Shown piece by piece: positions 25,548 to 32,917 of a stretch of 37,145 nt of DNA (positions are counted from its first letter, which is position 1; every line of letters begins with the position of its first letter). The notes beneath the pieces were generated by a model. That model searched no databases and was not told the DNA's origin. It saw only the letters and a list, made by a program, of their open reading frames with translations. The position numbers and the translations under genes are program-made. Source of the stretch: Pseudomonas bananamidigenes (lineage in GTDB: Bacteria > Pseudomonadota > Gammaproteobacteria > Pseudomonadales > Pseudomonadaceae); the NCBI RefSeq assembly GCF_001679645.1, contig NZ_LRUN01000080.1, forward strand, positions 1-37,145, in the 5' to 3' direction.

Positions 25548-25565
25548 TCGTCATGCTCATGACGA
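25548..25565. promoter_or_regulatory. 18-bp near-continuous palindrome
   Basis: TCGTCATGCTCATGACGA has perfect eight-base arms around a CT centre, about 215 bp upstream of the toxin-like gene. It is a candidate dyad for a dimeric regulator. No known consensus was recognised. Confidence 0.4.
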
Positions 25566-25939
25566 CATGAATGCATCAGACATGAGTTTTAACCGTATGC
25601 AATGAGATGAACAACTTGCCCACCATTTTTCGGTGGGTGTTTCTCGAGGCAATCAGCCCCACAACTTGAGACACTCTCAACTCAATGAACCTTTATCGCC
25701 ACTTTAAATAGAAAACTTATTTTCCTGCACCCACTCGACACAAGCACTCAGTCATTAACCCTCAAACCTTATAATCCCGACACATTGAAGTAGCCGGTAT
25801 CTTTCAAAACACTACCGGGCAGGTTTGCGCTTATCGAACGACGATGACTGTTTCGCCCACCGTCAGCGACAACGCCTGTTCATGGAGGAACGGGATGTTC
25901 CACACATAAACGGGAGAATTTTCACCGTTTTGCACCGGC

Positions 25940-25964
25940 CACTGTTACATGCCCCGTAACAGTG
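25940..25964. promoter_or_regulatory. Perfect 9-bp inverted repeat with 7-base spacer
   Basis: CACTGTTAC and GTAACAGTG flank ATGCCCC. It could be an operator or an RNA hairpin leading into the candidate small RNA; no T-run follows. Confidence 0.4.
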
Positions 25965-26010
25965 CATGTCCGGAATCGCTATTTTTCCTTTGGTCTCAGG
26001 CGCTTATTCT

Positions 26011-26189
26011 GAGCGGGCTTTCACGGCAGCCCCGCCACGAAGCAAAAGTCCACGACCGGATCGTCGGCAACCGATTTCTGATGGACTGAAGCGTTTTTCG
26101 CTCCATCACCCAGGTGTTCACTGACGTTGATTTGTAGCTCCTTGATCCAACGTCTTGCCTTGGCCGCTGCGTTTGCAGCGGCCTTTTTT
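26011..26189 (+). ncRNA. Candidate structured small RNA ending in an orphan terminator
   Basis: Five consecutive hairpins can be drawn on the plus strand. They are GCGGGCT/AGCCCCGC (26013-26035), CGAC/GTCG (26053-26066), TGATGG+AGCG/CGCT+CCATCA (26079-26108), ACGTTG/CAACGT (26124-26153), and a terminator stem with T-tract (26162-26189). The fourth hairpin exposes a large loop with TAGCTCCTT, complementary to Shine-Dalgarno sequences, as in many trans-acting regulatory RNAs. No plus-strand gene exists upstream that would need this terminator. The 5' end is a guess; TATTCT at 26005-26010 could be a -10 element. I cannot match it to a named Pseudomonas RNA. Confidence 0.45.
26162..26189 (+). terminator. 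Strong plus-strand intrinsic terminator
   Basis: A nine-bp perfect stem (GGCCGCTGC/GCAGCGGCC) with a GTTT loop is followed by six T. The T-tract is only on the plus-strand side, so it does not serve the minus-strand SDR gene whose stop lies 80 bp further on. Confidence 0.88.
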
Positions 26190-26268
26190 ATGGGCGGTGT
26201 TTTTTAGGTGGGGATGTTTGGCGGGTACGACAGGACTCAGACGAGTCCTGTCAGACGACACAACGGCG

Positions 26269-27180
26269 TCAAAGCGAATACTTCTGCAGATTCGCCATCA
26301 TTTCTTTGAGCGCTTCGATATTGTCCTTCGGATGCGCCGCCCCTTCGAAGTCGCAGATCTGTTGCCAGTGCGCAGCGACATCTTCCGGGCTGAAACCCTT
26401 GCGCGGATCGAATCCGGCGCCCAGGCTGCGCTCCCAGCGCACCTTGCCCATCCAGCCGCCGCCGACTTCGAACAGGCCGGCGGTTTCCTGGCATTGTTCG
26501 CTGGCCAGGTACACCACCAGCGGACTGACCAGTTCCGGTTTCAGCTGTTCGAACACTTGGGGCGGAATCAGGCCTTCGGTCATGCGCGTACCGCCGGTAG
26601 GAGCGATGGCGTTGACCAGGATATTGTTCTTGCGACCTTCGATGGCCAGCGTACGGGTCAAGCCGTAAAGACCCAGCTTGGCCATGCCGTAGTTGGACTG
26701 GCCGAAGTTGCCATAGATGCCCGAGGTCGATGCGGTGAAGATCACCCGGCCGTAATTTTGCTCGCGCAGGTGTGGCCATGCGGCGCGGGTCACCTTGTAG
26801 GCACCTTCGACGTGAACGCGATAGACCAGATCCCAGTCGGCGTCTTCCATCTTGTTGAAGCTCTTGTCCCGCAGGATACCGGCGTTGTTGACCACTACGT
26901 CGACGCGACCGAACACGTCGAGGGCGTTCTGCACCAGTTTGTCGCCGTCGGTCACCGAGTCATGGTTGGCCTCGGCGATACCGCCGGCCTCGCGGATCTG
27001 CGCCACCACCCGGTCGGCGGCCGAGGCGCTGGCGCCTTCGCCTTGGGTCGAGCCACCGAGGTCGTTGACCAGCACCCTGGCGCCCTGCCTGGCGAACAGC
27101 AAAGCATGTGCCCGGCCCAGGCCACCACCGGCTCCGGTGACGATCACGACTTTATCTTCGAAACGCACAGACTCATTCAT
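26269..27180 (-). CDS. Short-chain dehydrogenase, (3R)-hydroxyacyl-CoA dehydrogenase type
   Basis: The 303 residues contain the NAD site VTGAGGGLGRAHALLFARQG, the NNAG motif (VVVNNAGILRDKSF), the catalytic Ser and Tyr-x-x-x-Lys (STSGIYGNFGQSNYGMAKLG), and a C-terminal extension. The extended ND-LGGS loop (LVNDLGGSTQGEGASASAAD) is typical of the dehydrogenase part of peroxisomal multifunctional enzyme type 2. The substrate is probably a 3-hydroxyacyl-CoA. GGAG lies eight bases before the ATG. It is last in a minus-strand series after the aldolase-like and hydrolase genes, with 150 bp before it that show nothing special. Confidence 0.86.
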   Translation of the reverse strand: MNESVRFEDKVVIVTGAGGGLGRAHALLFARQGARVLVNDLGGSTQGEGASASAADRVVAQIREAGGIAEANHDSVTDGDKLVQNALDVFGRVDVVVNNAGILRDKSFNKMEDADWDLVYRVHVEGAYKVTRAAWPHLREQNYGRVIFTASTSGIYGNFGQSNYGMAKLGLYGLTRTLAIEGRKNNILVNAIAPTGGTRMTEGLIPPQVFEQLKPELVSPLVVYLASEQCQETAGLFEVGGGWMGKVRWERSLGAGFDPRKGFSPEDVAAHWQQICDFEGAAHPKDNIEALKEMMANLQKYSL

Positions 27181-27331
27181 CGAGGCAACTCCAGCAGGCC
27201 TGAGGGACAGTGTCCCGAGTGTCAGGCACGCTGCGTCCGGTCACAACGAACAGGGCAGAGGCTGAATGGTGCCCGATAAGGCTGGGGGATGATGGGACCG
27301 TGCAGAGGCGCGAAGCACCTCCGCCCGGTGC

Positions 27332-28234
27332 TCAGGAGCAGGCCACCTTGCGCGGCGGCAGGACGAAATGATCGCGAAACTCCAGATAGTGCTTGAGCAC
27401 CTGCACCGGCGCTTCGTTTTGCGGGTAATGACCGATACCTGCCAATTGCACCGTGTCTGCGTCGGGGATCAGCTCGCGATAGCGTTCGACCATGTGCGCA
27501 CCGGAGATCGGATCGGCTGCACCATCAATCACTCGCAAAGGCACTTCACCGCGCTGCATCGCCGCGACCCAGCGATCACGCTGCACACGACGCTCAGGAA
27601 TGTAGGTGATCAGTTTGTGCATGATCCGCGGCCCGCGATTGCATTCGATCAGGCTCCAGAAATCATCCATCTCGCTTTCGCTGGGGCAGGTATCCGGACC
27701 GAAGATCTGCCGGAAACTTTTCACCAGTGCATCACGGGTAAATGCCCGGCCGATCATCCAGCCCAGCGGGCTGAGCAGCAGTTTTTGCGCCAGCAGTGGC
27801 CGATGGGTTTCCGGGAACAATCCACCGTTGAGGAACACGCAACTGGCGATTTCGATCCTTGCTTCGTAATGCCGGGCCAGCAGTTCCTGAGCAACACTGT
27901 CACCGTAATCGTGCGCCAGCAGGTGCACCGGTTGTTCGATCTCAAGATGCGCGAGCAAGGCTTGTTGCAGGTCGGCCTGCTCCAGCAGGCTGTAGGTATG
28001 GTTCAACGGTTTGGCCGAGTCGCCGAAACCGAGCATGTCGCAGGCGATCACCCGAAAGCGCTGACCCAGCGGTTGCCACAGGTAATGCCAGTCCCAACTG
28101 GCCGTCGGGAAGCCATGAATCAACAGCAGCGGTTCACCCTGCCCGGCTGTCCAGTAACGGATCGACTGACCACGGAAGACAAACGACTGGCTGCGTTTGC
28201 GCCAGACACTCAGAGGAATCTCGGCGAGCGGCAT
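27332..28234 (-). CDS. Alpha/beta hydrolase, homologue of eukaryotic MEST/PEG1
   Basis: The 300 residues show the hydrolase fold with oxyanion HGFPTASWDW, nucleophile elbow LLAHDYGDSVAQELL (Asp nucleophile, as in epoxide hydrolases and dehalogenases) and a C-terminal His in GIGHYPQNEAPVQ. The segments HDYGDxVAQELL, NGGxFPETHRPLLxQKLL, PSESE and HYPQ correspond closely to vertebrate MEST. Epoxide hydrolase or dehalogenase activity is possible but unproven. Its start codon overlaps the aldolase-like gene stop by one base (TGATG), showing translational coupling. Confidence 0.85.
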   Translation of the reverse strand: MPLAEIPLSVWRKRSQSFVFRGQSIRYWTAGQGEPLLLIHGFPTASWDWHYLWQPLGQRFRVIACDMLGFGDSAKPLNHTYSLLEQADLQQALLAHLEIEQPVHLLAHDYGDSVAQELLARHYEARIEIASCVFLNGGLFPETHRPLLAQKLLLSPLGWMIGRAFTRDALVKSFRQIFGPDTCPSESEMDDFWSLIECNRGPRIMHKLITYIPERRVQRDRWVAAMQRGEVPLRVIDGAADPISGAHMVERYRELIPDADTVQLAGIGHYPQNEAPVQVLKHYLEFRDHFVLPPRKVACS

Positions 28235-29016
28235 CAGACTTTATACCCCGGGTCTTGTTTATCGAGTTTGCGCAGCAGCGCCGGCCAGGCCAGCGCGCCA
28301 CCCATGCCTTGAGCGCTTTTGGTGACGCCGGCGATCATTGCCTTGGCACCGGCCAGGATCTGCGGTTCGATGGCGATCAGTTCGGCACCGCCACTCTGCG
28401 CCATGACCTGAATGTCGCAGGCACGCTGGAAGGTGAACATCATCAGGAACGTGTCGGCGATGGTACCGCCACAGGTCAGCAGCCCATGGTTGTGCAGCAT
28501 CAGGAAGTTGTTGTCGCCAAGATCGGCCTGCAGCCGGGCTTTCTCTTCATGATTGAGCGCAACACCTTCATAGGCATGGAAAGCCAGACTGGACAGCACG
28601 AACAGCGATTGCTGACTGATCGGCAACATGCCCTGCTTCTGCGCCGACACCGCAACTCCGGACGCCGTGTGGGTATGCAGCACACAGGCCACATCATGGC
28701 GAACTTCGTGGACCGCGCTGTGGATGGTGTAGCCGGCAGGGTTGATCTCGTAGGGGCTGTCCATCAGTTTGTTGCCGGCCTGGTCGACTTTCACCAGGCT
28801 GGAGGCAGTGATCTCATGGAACATCATTCCGAACGGATTGATCAGAAAATCTTCGGTGCCCGGCACCTTGGCCGAGATGTGAGTGAAGATCAGATCGTCC
28901 CAGCCATGCAGGGCGACCAGTCGATAGCAGGCGGCGAGATCGACCCGGGTCTGCCACTCCGCGGCGCTGACCTGGTTTTTTACATCGAGTGATGAGGGGA
29001 CGGGGGCTACGCTCAC
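28234..29016 (-). CDS. Class II aldolase/adducin-family protein
   Basis: The 260 residues contain the aldolase class II/adducin domain with zinc ligands visible in CVLHTHTASGVAV and LHNHGLLTCGGT, and FTHISAKVPGTEDFLINPFG near the N-terminus. Members are sugar-phosphate aldolases, decarboxylases or adducin-like proteins; the substrate is unknown. I prefer a GTG start at 29016 because AGAGGTG lies six bases upstream. The longest frame begins at another GTG at 29025. It leads an operon with the MEST-like hydrolase and probably the SDR gene. Confidence 0.82.
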   Translation of the reverse strand: MSVAPVPSSLDVKNQVSAAEWQTRVDLAACYRLVALHGWDDLIFTHISAKVPGTEDFLINPFGMMFHEITASSLVKVDQAGNKLMDSPYEINPAGYTIHSAVHEVRHDVACVLHTHTASGVAVSAQKQGMLPISQQSLFVLSSLAFHAYEGVALNHEEKARLQADLGDNNFLMLHNHGLLTCGGTIADTFLMMFTFQRACDIQVMAQSGGAELIAIEPQILAGAKAMIAGVTKSAQGMGGALAWPALLRKLDKQDPGYKV

Positions 29017-29147
29017 TGTATGCACCTCTGTTTTTGTTTTTTTCGGCGGGTGTCAGCAGTCTAGTCAGCCCCGCAGGTTCGCGTAGTTGCATTGGCAGCC
29101 AGCTTGATGACTGAGCGGGTCAGCTGTGCAAACCGTTTGGATCCGTG

Positions 29148-29834
29148 TCAAAGCACCGACGCCAGCAAAGGCGCGGCGAACAGATTGAGCAGCCCAGTCA
29201 GCACCATCACCAGCCCCGCCACTGAACCTTCTTCACCACCCACTTCATGGGCACGACTGACGCCGGCGCCATGAGCGCCAACGCCAAACAAGGCGCCGCG
29301 AGCCAGAGCGCTGCGCAGCGGCAGCCACTTGAGCAACACCCCGCCCAGCATGGCACCGAACACCCCGGTGAACATCACGAACACCGCCGTCAGCTCTGGC
29401 ACGCCACCCAGATCCTGTGCCAGCGGCATGGCAAACGGTGTGGTGATCGAGCGTGGTACCAGTGACAGCGTAACCGAGCTGTCCAGCGCCAATGCCCTGG
29501 CCAGACCGAACGAGGTGGCGATCGATGCGGCGCTGCCGGCCAGCATGCCCAGCAACAATGCCGACCAGTGCCGCATCAGCAAACGTCGCTGTTGCCAGAT
29601 CGGTACCGCAAACGCGACCGTGACCGGGCCAAGCACCAGCATCAACCAGTGGGTGTTGCTCGAGTATTCGGCGTAGGCGGTGTGCAGCGGCACCGCGAGC
29701 GCCAGCAACAAGGCAGGGACCAGAATCAGCGGCGACAGCAAGTAACGCCCGGTACGGCGATACAGCCAACGACTGAACAGATAGGCCAGCAAGGTGAACG
29801 CCAGCCAGAACATCGGCATCAGTTCAAGCTTCAT
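29148..29834 (-). CDS. lrgB: LrgB/CidB-family membrane protein
   Basis: The 228-residue protein has about six or seven helices and the LrgB signatures SVTLSLVPRSITTPFAMPLA and GGVPELTAVFVMFTGVFGAM, GVGAHGAGVSRAHEVGGEEG. Together with the LrgA partner it belongs to the holin-like Cid/Lrg system linked to murein hydrolase control, pyruvate transport and programmed lysis in other bacteria. It overlaps the partner gene by 11 bases. The gap to the aldolase-like gene (29017-29147) holds nothing clear. Confidence 0.88.
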   Translation of the reverse strand: MKLELMPMFWLAFTLLAYLFSRWLYRRTGRYLLSPLILVPALLLALAVPLHTAYAEYSSNTHWLMLVLGPVTVAFAVPIWQQRRLLMRHWSALLLGMLAGSAASIATSFGLARALALDSSVTLSLVPRSITTPFAMPLAQDLGGVPELTAVFVMFTGVFGAMLGGVLLKWLPLRSALARGALFGVGAHGAGVSRAHEVGGEEGSVAGLVMVLTGLLNLFAAPLLASVL

Positions 29835-30210
29835 GGGACCGCCTCAGACGCACGGCCAGTTCAACGGTGAACGCCGTCACCAGCATCACCATCAACGTAC
29901 TGACGGCGATCACCAGCAGAATCCGCCAGCCGTCGTCACGCAGCAAGGCGCCGTAATCCAGCAGGCTCATCAACGCCGGAATAAAGAACAGCAGCATCTC
30001 GGCCATCAGCAATCCCGCGCCCATTTGCAGCGCCGCCGGCTTGACCCAGCCTAATGTAAAAGCCAACAGCAGCAATGCCATGCCGATTACGCCGCCGGGG
30101 ATCGGCCAGGCCAGCCATGCGGCCACCTGGCAGCCGAGCAGATAGAGACCGAGCAGGACGGCCAGTTCGGCCAGCAGGCGAGAGAGGTATTTGGTGGGCG
30201 AGGTTTTCAT
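29824..30210 (-). CDS. lrgA: LrgA/CidA-family holin-like protein
   Basis: The 128 residues contain four helices (LAELAVLLGLYLLGCQVAAW, PIPGGVIGMALLLLAFTLGW, GLLMAEMLLFFIPALMSLLD, ILLVIAVSTLMVMLVTAFTV). The P-IPGGVIGM and LLFFIPA motifs are typical of CidA/LrgA. It forms a two-gene unit with lrgB. AAAGGAG lies seven bases before the ATG. The divergent LysR gene next door resembles the CidR arrangement. Confidence 0.87.
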   Translation of the reverse strand: MKTSPTKYLSRLLAELAVLLGLYLLGCQVAAWLAWPIPGGVIGMALLLLAFTLGWVKPAALQMGAGLLMAEMLLFFIPALMSLLDYGALLRDDGWRILLVIAVSTLMVMLVTAFTVELAVRLRRSHEA

Positions 30211-30284
30211 GGGCGGGCTCCTTTCAGGTGCCTATTTTACGAACCTGGCTGCCATCCCAGAAGCGAATTGTTAGACTCAAAGCC

Positions 30285-30299
30285 ATTCCAATCTGGAAT
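30285..30299. promoter_or_regulatory. Palindromic LysR-type site overlapping the regulator ribosome-binding region
   Basis: ATTCCAATCTGGAAT is a perfect inverted repeat with a three-base centre. It ends six bases before the LysR-type start codon in the 95-bp divergent region, fitting autoregulation and control of lrgAB. Confidence 0.5.
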
Positions 30300-30305
30300 C
30301 GACTC

Positions 30306-31193
30306 ATGGAATTCAAACAGCTCAAAAGCTTCGTCGAAGTCATGCATCAGGGCGGCTTCACCCAGGCGGCGAAAACCCTGCACATCAGTCAGTCCGCCGT
30401 GAGCAAGCAGATCGCGCAGCTCGAACAGAGTCTCGGCACGCCGCTGCTCGAACGCCTGGGTTCGCAGCTACGTCTGACCGCCGCCGGCAGCGTGGTGCTG
30501 CAACGAGCCGAAGGCATGCTGCGCCTGCGTGATGAATTGCTCACGGAACTGGACGATCTCAGCCATCTGGCACGGGGCGAGTTACGTCTGGGATTGCCGT
30601 TGCTGGGCAGCGACGCTCTGTTTGCCGGCCTGTTTGCCGAGTACCGGCGACGTTACCCGAACATCAGCGTGCAATTGCTCGAAGGTGGCAGTCGCCATAT
30701 CGAACAAGCCGTGTTGAGCGGTGAACTGGAGCTGGGCGGCAGTCTGCTACCGAACGATCCGCAATTCGACTGTCAGCCGTTCTGCGATGAACCGCTCGAT
30801 GCGCTGCTGCCGTTGGAGCATCCATTGGCGACGAAAGACGAGATCGCTCTGGAGGAGCTGGCCGACACGCCGTTCCTGCTGTATCAGCGCAGCTTCGTGC
30901 TCAATGATCGCTTGCTTCAGGCCTGCCAGCAAATGGGCTTCACGCCGAAGGAAGGCGGGCGCAGCGGCCAGGCGGACTTTCTCGCGGCGCTGGTGGCCGC
31001 CGGGCAAGGTGTGGTGCTGCTGCCCAGTGTGGTCGCGCGCGGTCTGGTACGGCCAGGCGTGATTCGCCTGAGCCTGAAAGCGCCGGACTACCTGCGTTGG
31101 GACATCGCCTTCATCTGGCGGCGCGGCGCCTATCTGTCAAAGGCTGCACAAGCCTGGCTCGCGTTGCTGCGCGAACGCCGCTTCAGCCCTTGA
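30306..31193 (+). CDS. LysR-family regulator, CidR-like
   Basis: The 295 residues begin MEFKQLKSFVEVMHQGGFTQ and contain a canonical LysR helix-turn-helix (AAKTLHISQSAVSKQIAQLE) and effector domain (about 90-290). The long open frame upstream from 30075 is not part of the gene; it antiparallels lrgA. Divergence from lrgAB suggests it controls them, perhaps in response to acetate or pyruvate as CidR does (inference). Its 3' end overlaps the decayed flavodoxin gene on the other strand by 11 bp. Confidence 0.87.
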   Translation: MEFKQLKSFVEVMHQGGFTQAAKTLHISQSAVSKQIAQLEQSLGTPLLERLGSQLRLTAAGSVVLQRAEGMLRLRDELLTELDDLSHLARGELRLGLPLLGSDALFAGLFAEYRRRYPNISVQLLEGGSRHIEQAVLSGELELGGSLLPNDPQFDCQPFCDEPLDALLPLEHPLATKDEIALEELADTPFLLYQRSFVLNDRLLQACQQMGFTPKEGGRSGQADFLAALVAAGQGVVLLPSVVARGLVRPGVIRLSLKAPDYLRWDIAFIWRRGAYLSKAAQAWLALLRERRFSP

Positions 31194-31624
31194 GCGCGAC
31201 GATCAACTGCGCGAGCCAAGGCTCTGCGTCGGTTTCCGGAGTGACACTTTCGCTGGCGTCGATGCGCAACATGTCCTGCACTTCCCGTACGCCCAGCTCA
31301 CCGAACAGCTCACGCATCTGCTCCCCACCGCCGCAAAAGGTATCGCCGTAACTGGCGTCGCCCAGGGCGATCACCGCGCCAGGCCGCCGGCAACTGGTCG
31401 CGAATGTTCGCGTACAACGGTTGCAGGTTGTCCGGCAACTCACCCATGCCGGTAGTCGAAGTCACGGCGAGCAAGGCTTCCGGGCCAAAAGCCTGAAGGT
31501 CGGCGAGGCTGGCGCGCGCGTTGCAGAAGGTTTCAAAACCGGCGGTTTTCAACAGGCTCTGGGCGTGGCGGGCGACTTCTTCGGCGGTGCCGTACACCGA
31601 GCCGGAGAGGATGGCGACTTTCAT
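31183..31624 (-). pseudogene. Flavodoxin (MioC-like), broken by a frameshift
   Basis: The first frame reads MKVAILSGSVYGTAEEVARH (FMN phosphate loop) up to QLPAAWRG. Homology then continues in a different frame as GAVIALGDASYGDTFCGGGE and REVQDMLRIDASE to the stop codon at 31183. The break lies at about 31373-31381, at the sequence TGGCGCGGTG. Loss of a segment between two TGGCGCGG-like repeats would explain it, since homologues (from memory) carry a few more residues here. It could also be an assembly error. The first frame runs on to a stop at 31310. Confidence 0.8.
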
Positions 31625-31716
31625 CAATCTGATCCTGCAACTGAAAAAATGAGCGGCGATAGTAACAGCCGTCGTCGCCCTGTTGCGATTGGCTCTCGAT
31701 AAGCGCTGATGGCCAG

Positions 31717-31744
31717 TAGACAGCGCCGATTGATCTTCTAGAAT
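31717..31744 (+). promoter_or_regulatory. Sigma-70-like promoter of the LOV gene
   Basis: TAGACA (31717-31722) and TAGAAT (31739-31744), each five of six to consensus, are separated by 16 bp and lie 34 bp before the LOV start. The 31625-31716 stretch upstream shows nothing else. Confidence 0.5.
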
Positions 31745-31777
31745 GCCTGCCACCGACAACCTTGAAGGGATTCAACG

Positions 31778-32254
31778 ATGATCAACGCCAGTCTGCTGCA
31801 AATGGTGATCAATGCGTCGAACGATGGAATCGTGGTGGCCGAACGGGAAGGCAAGGACGACAACATCCTGATTTACGTGAACCCGGCTTTCGAACGCCTG
31901 ACGGGCTACACCAGCGAGGAAATTCTCTATCAGGATTGCCGTTTCCTGCAGGCCGGAGACCGGGATCAGGAGAATCTGCCGCTGATCCGGGAAGCGTTGC
32001 GCAATAACGGTTCGTGCCGGGAAATCATCCGCAACTATCGCAAGGACGGCACGCCGTTCTGGAACGAACTGTCGCTGTCGACAGTAAAAAACGCTGATGA
32101 CGGACAGACATACTTCGTCGGTGTGCAAAAGGACGTCACTGTTCAGGTCAAGGCACAGCAGCGTGTTGCGCAGCTGGAGGCGCAGGTCGCGGCTCTCGAA
32201 GCCGAGCTTGCGGCCCTGAAAGCGACGAACGGCGCAAACAAAACTGCGAACTAA
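31778..32254 (+). CDS. Short LOV blue-light photoreceptor (PpSB-LOV type)
   Basis: The 158 residues contain one PAS/LOV core (about 8-120) and a C-terminal Jalpha coiled coil (about 120-150, QQRVAQLEAQVAALEAELAA), with no output domain. Cys54 in YQDCRFLQAGDRDQ is the photoactive cysteine that bonds FMN under blue light. RNYRKDGTPFWNELSLSTV and YFVGVQKDV hold the flavin-binding Asn and Gln. The closest family is Pseudomonas putida PpSB1-LOV. Such proteins act by protein-protein contact, in that species with PplR regulators. AAGGGA is seven bases before the start. Confidence 0.93.
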   Translation: MINASLLQMVINASNDGIVVAEREGKDDNILIYVNPAFERLTGYTSEEILYQDCRFLQAGDRDQENLPLIREALRNNGSCREIIRNYRKDGTPFWNELSLSTVKNADDGQTYFVGVQKDVTVQVKAQQRVAQLEAQVAALEAELAALKATNGANKTAN

Positions 32255-32261
32255 GTGTCAT

Positions 32262-32291
32262 TAACTACAATCACCAATGACTTTGTAATTA
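32262..32291. promoter_or_regulatory. Inverted repeat between the LOV gene and the next gene
   Basis: TAACTACA and TGTAATTA (seven of eight complementary) flank 14 bases, just after the LOV stop codon. The TACA...TGTA layout resembles the PplR1 site reported for Pseudomonas putida, T(G/A)TACA-N12-TGTA(C/T)A, but with a spacer two bases longer. Confidence 0.4.
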
Positions 32292-32308
32292 TTTATTTCG
32301 AGTTAGCC

Positions 32309-32914
32309 ATGCAACGCGACGCCCTCCTGACCCAGGACGAGCTGGACTTCATCCAGACCATGCAACACAACCCGCAGCTCAACGTGCGGGATGCGACGTC
32401 CAGCCTGCTGGTCAATGGTGGTTCGCAAATCCGTGACCTGCTCACGCGCCTGGCGGCCCATGAGCAGGTCACCATCCAGGCCAGTTTCGAAAACCAGCAA
32501 ATGACCTTTCCGTTGCATCTGGTGGAGGACGAATTCCACGCGCTGCATCTGCGTCTGGGTGTACCGAGCATTTACGAAGACGGGCCGATGGTGCGCCCGT
32601 GGCGTCTGACCCTGGAAGAGCCGGTCGCCCTGGAGAATGCCAAAGGGCAACCGGGCATGCTGTGGGTTCACGAGGTTTCGCACAAAGGCGTTCTGCTGGA
32701 AGTGCGCAACAAGACCAAACCGCCGCGGCATTTTGCCCTGTGGTTCAGCCCTTCAGGCTATGAGCGGATTTCCCTGCGCGGTACTTTCGAACGGGAAACC
32801 GAAAGCGGCTTCTTCGCCTACGACCTGACCCAAAGCGATGCCGATGAAACCGAGCGGCTGCGCCAGTTCATTCTTCAGCAACACCGACTGACTCACCCGG
32901 CCCTGCATACCTGA
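32309..32914 (+). CDS. Conserved hypothetical protein between LOV and MerR genes
   Basis: The 201 residues start at MQRDALLTQDELDFIQTMQH; the frame is open from 32255 but that part crosses the inverted repeat. An N-terminal helical part (1-45) is followed by a beta-rich region with RPWRLTLEEPV and VHEVSHKGVLLEVRN. The latter faintly recalls the RxxxR and DxSxxG pattern of PilZ domains without its key residues. No signal peptide or membrane helix is present. The ribosome site is weak. Its position in the light-regulator locus is the only functional hint. Confidence 0.7.
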   Translation: MQRDALLTQDELDFIQTMQHNPQLNVRDATSSLLVNGGSQIRDLLTRLAAHEQVTIQASFENQQMTFPLHLVEDEFHALHLRLGVPSIYEDGPMVRPWRLTLEEPVALENAKGQPGMLWVHEVSHKGVLLEVRNKTKPPRHFALWFSPSGYERISLRGTFERETESGFFAYDLTQSDADETERLRQFILQQHRLTHPALHT

Positions 32915-32917
32915 TCT

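Larger units (their letters stand above)
25335..26010. other. AT-rich, hairpin-rich non-coding region upstream of the toxin-like gene
   Basis: No convincing gene is present. The region is clearly more AT-rich than its neighbours up to about 25800. It holds inverted repeats at 25548-25565, 25619-25637 (CCCACC/GGTGGG, then TGTTTCT, a weak plus-strand terminator), 25794-25818 (CCGGTA/TACCGG), 25887-25901 (GGAAC/GTTCC) and 25940-25964. A TATAAT hexamer lies at 25770-25775 on the plus strand without a good -35. A 21-codon frame from 25844 has no ribosome site and is not called. Confidence 0.5.

Noticed and set aside
25844..25909. 21-codon frame in the toxin upstream region
   Set aside because: No Shine-Dalgarno sequence and no independent support; chance length.
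25335..26268. Possible prophage or transposon remnant, tRNA or CRISPR in the long gap
   Set aside because: No cloverleaf, regularly spaced repeats, integrase or transposase remnant could be found; only dyads and one terminator are visible.
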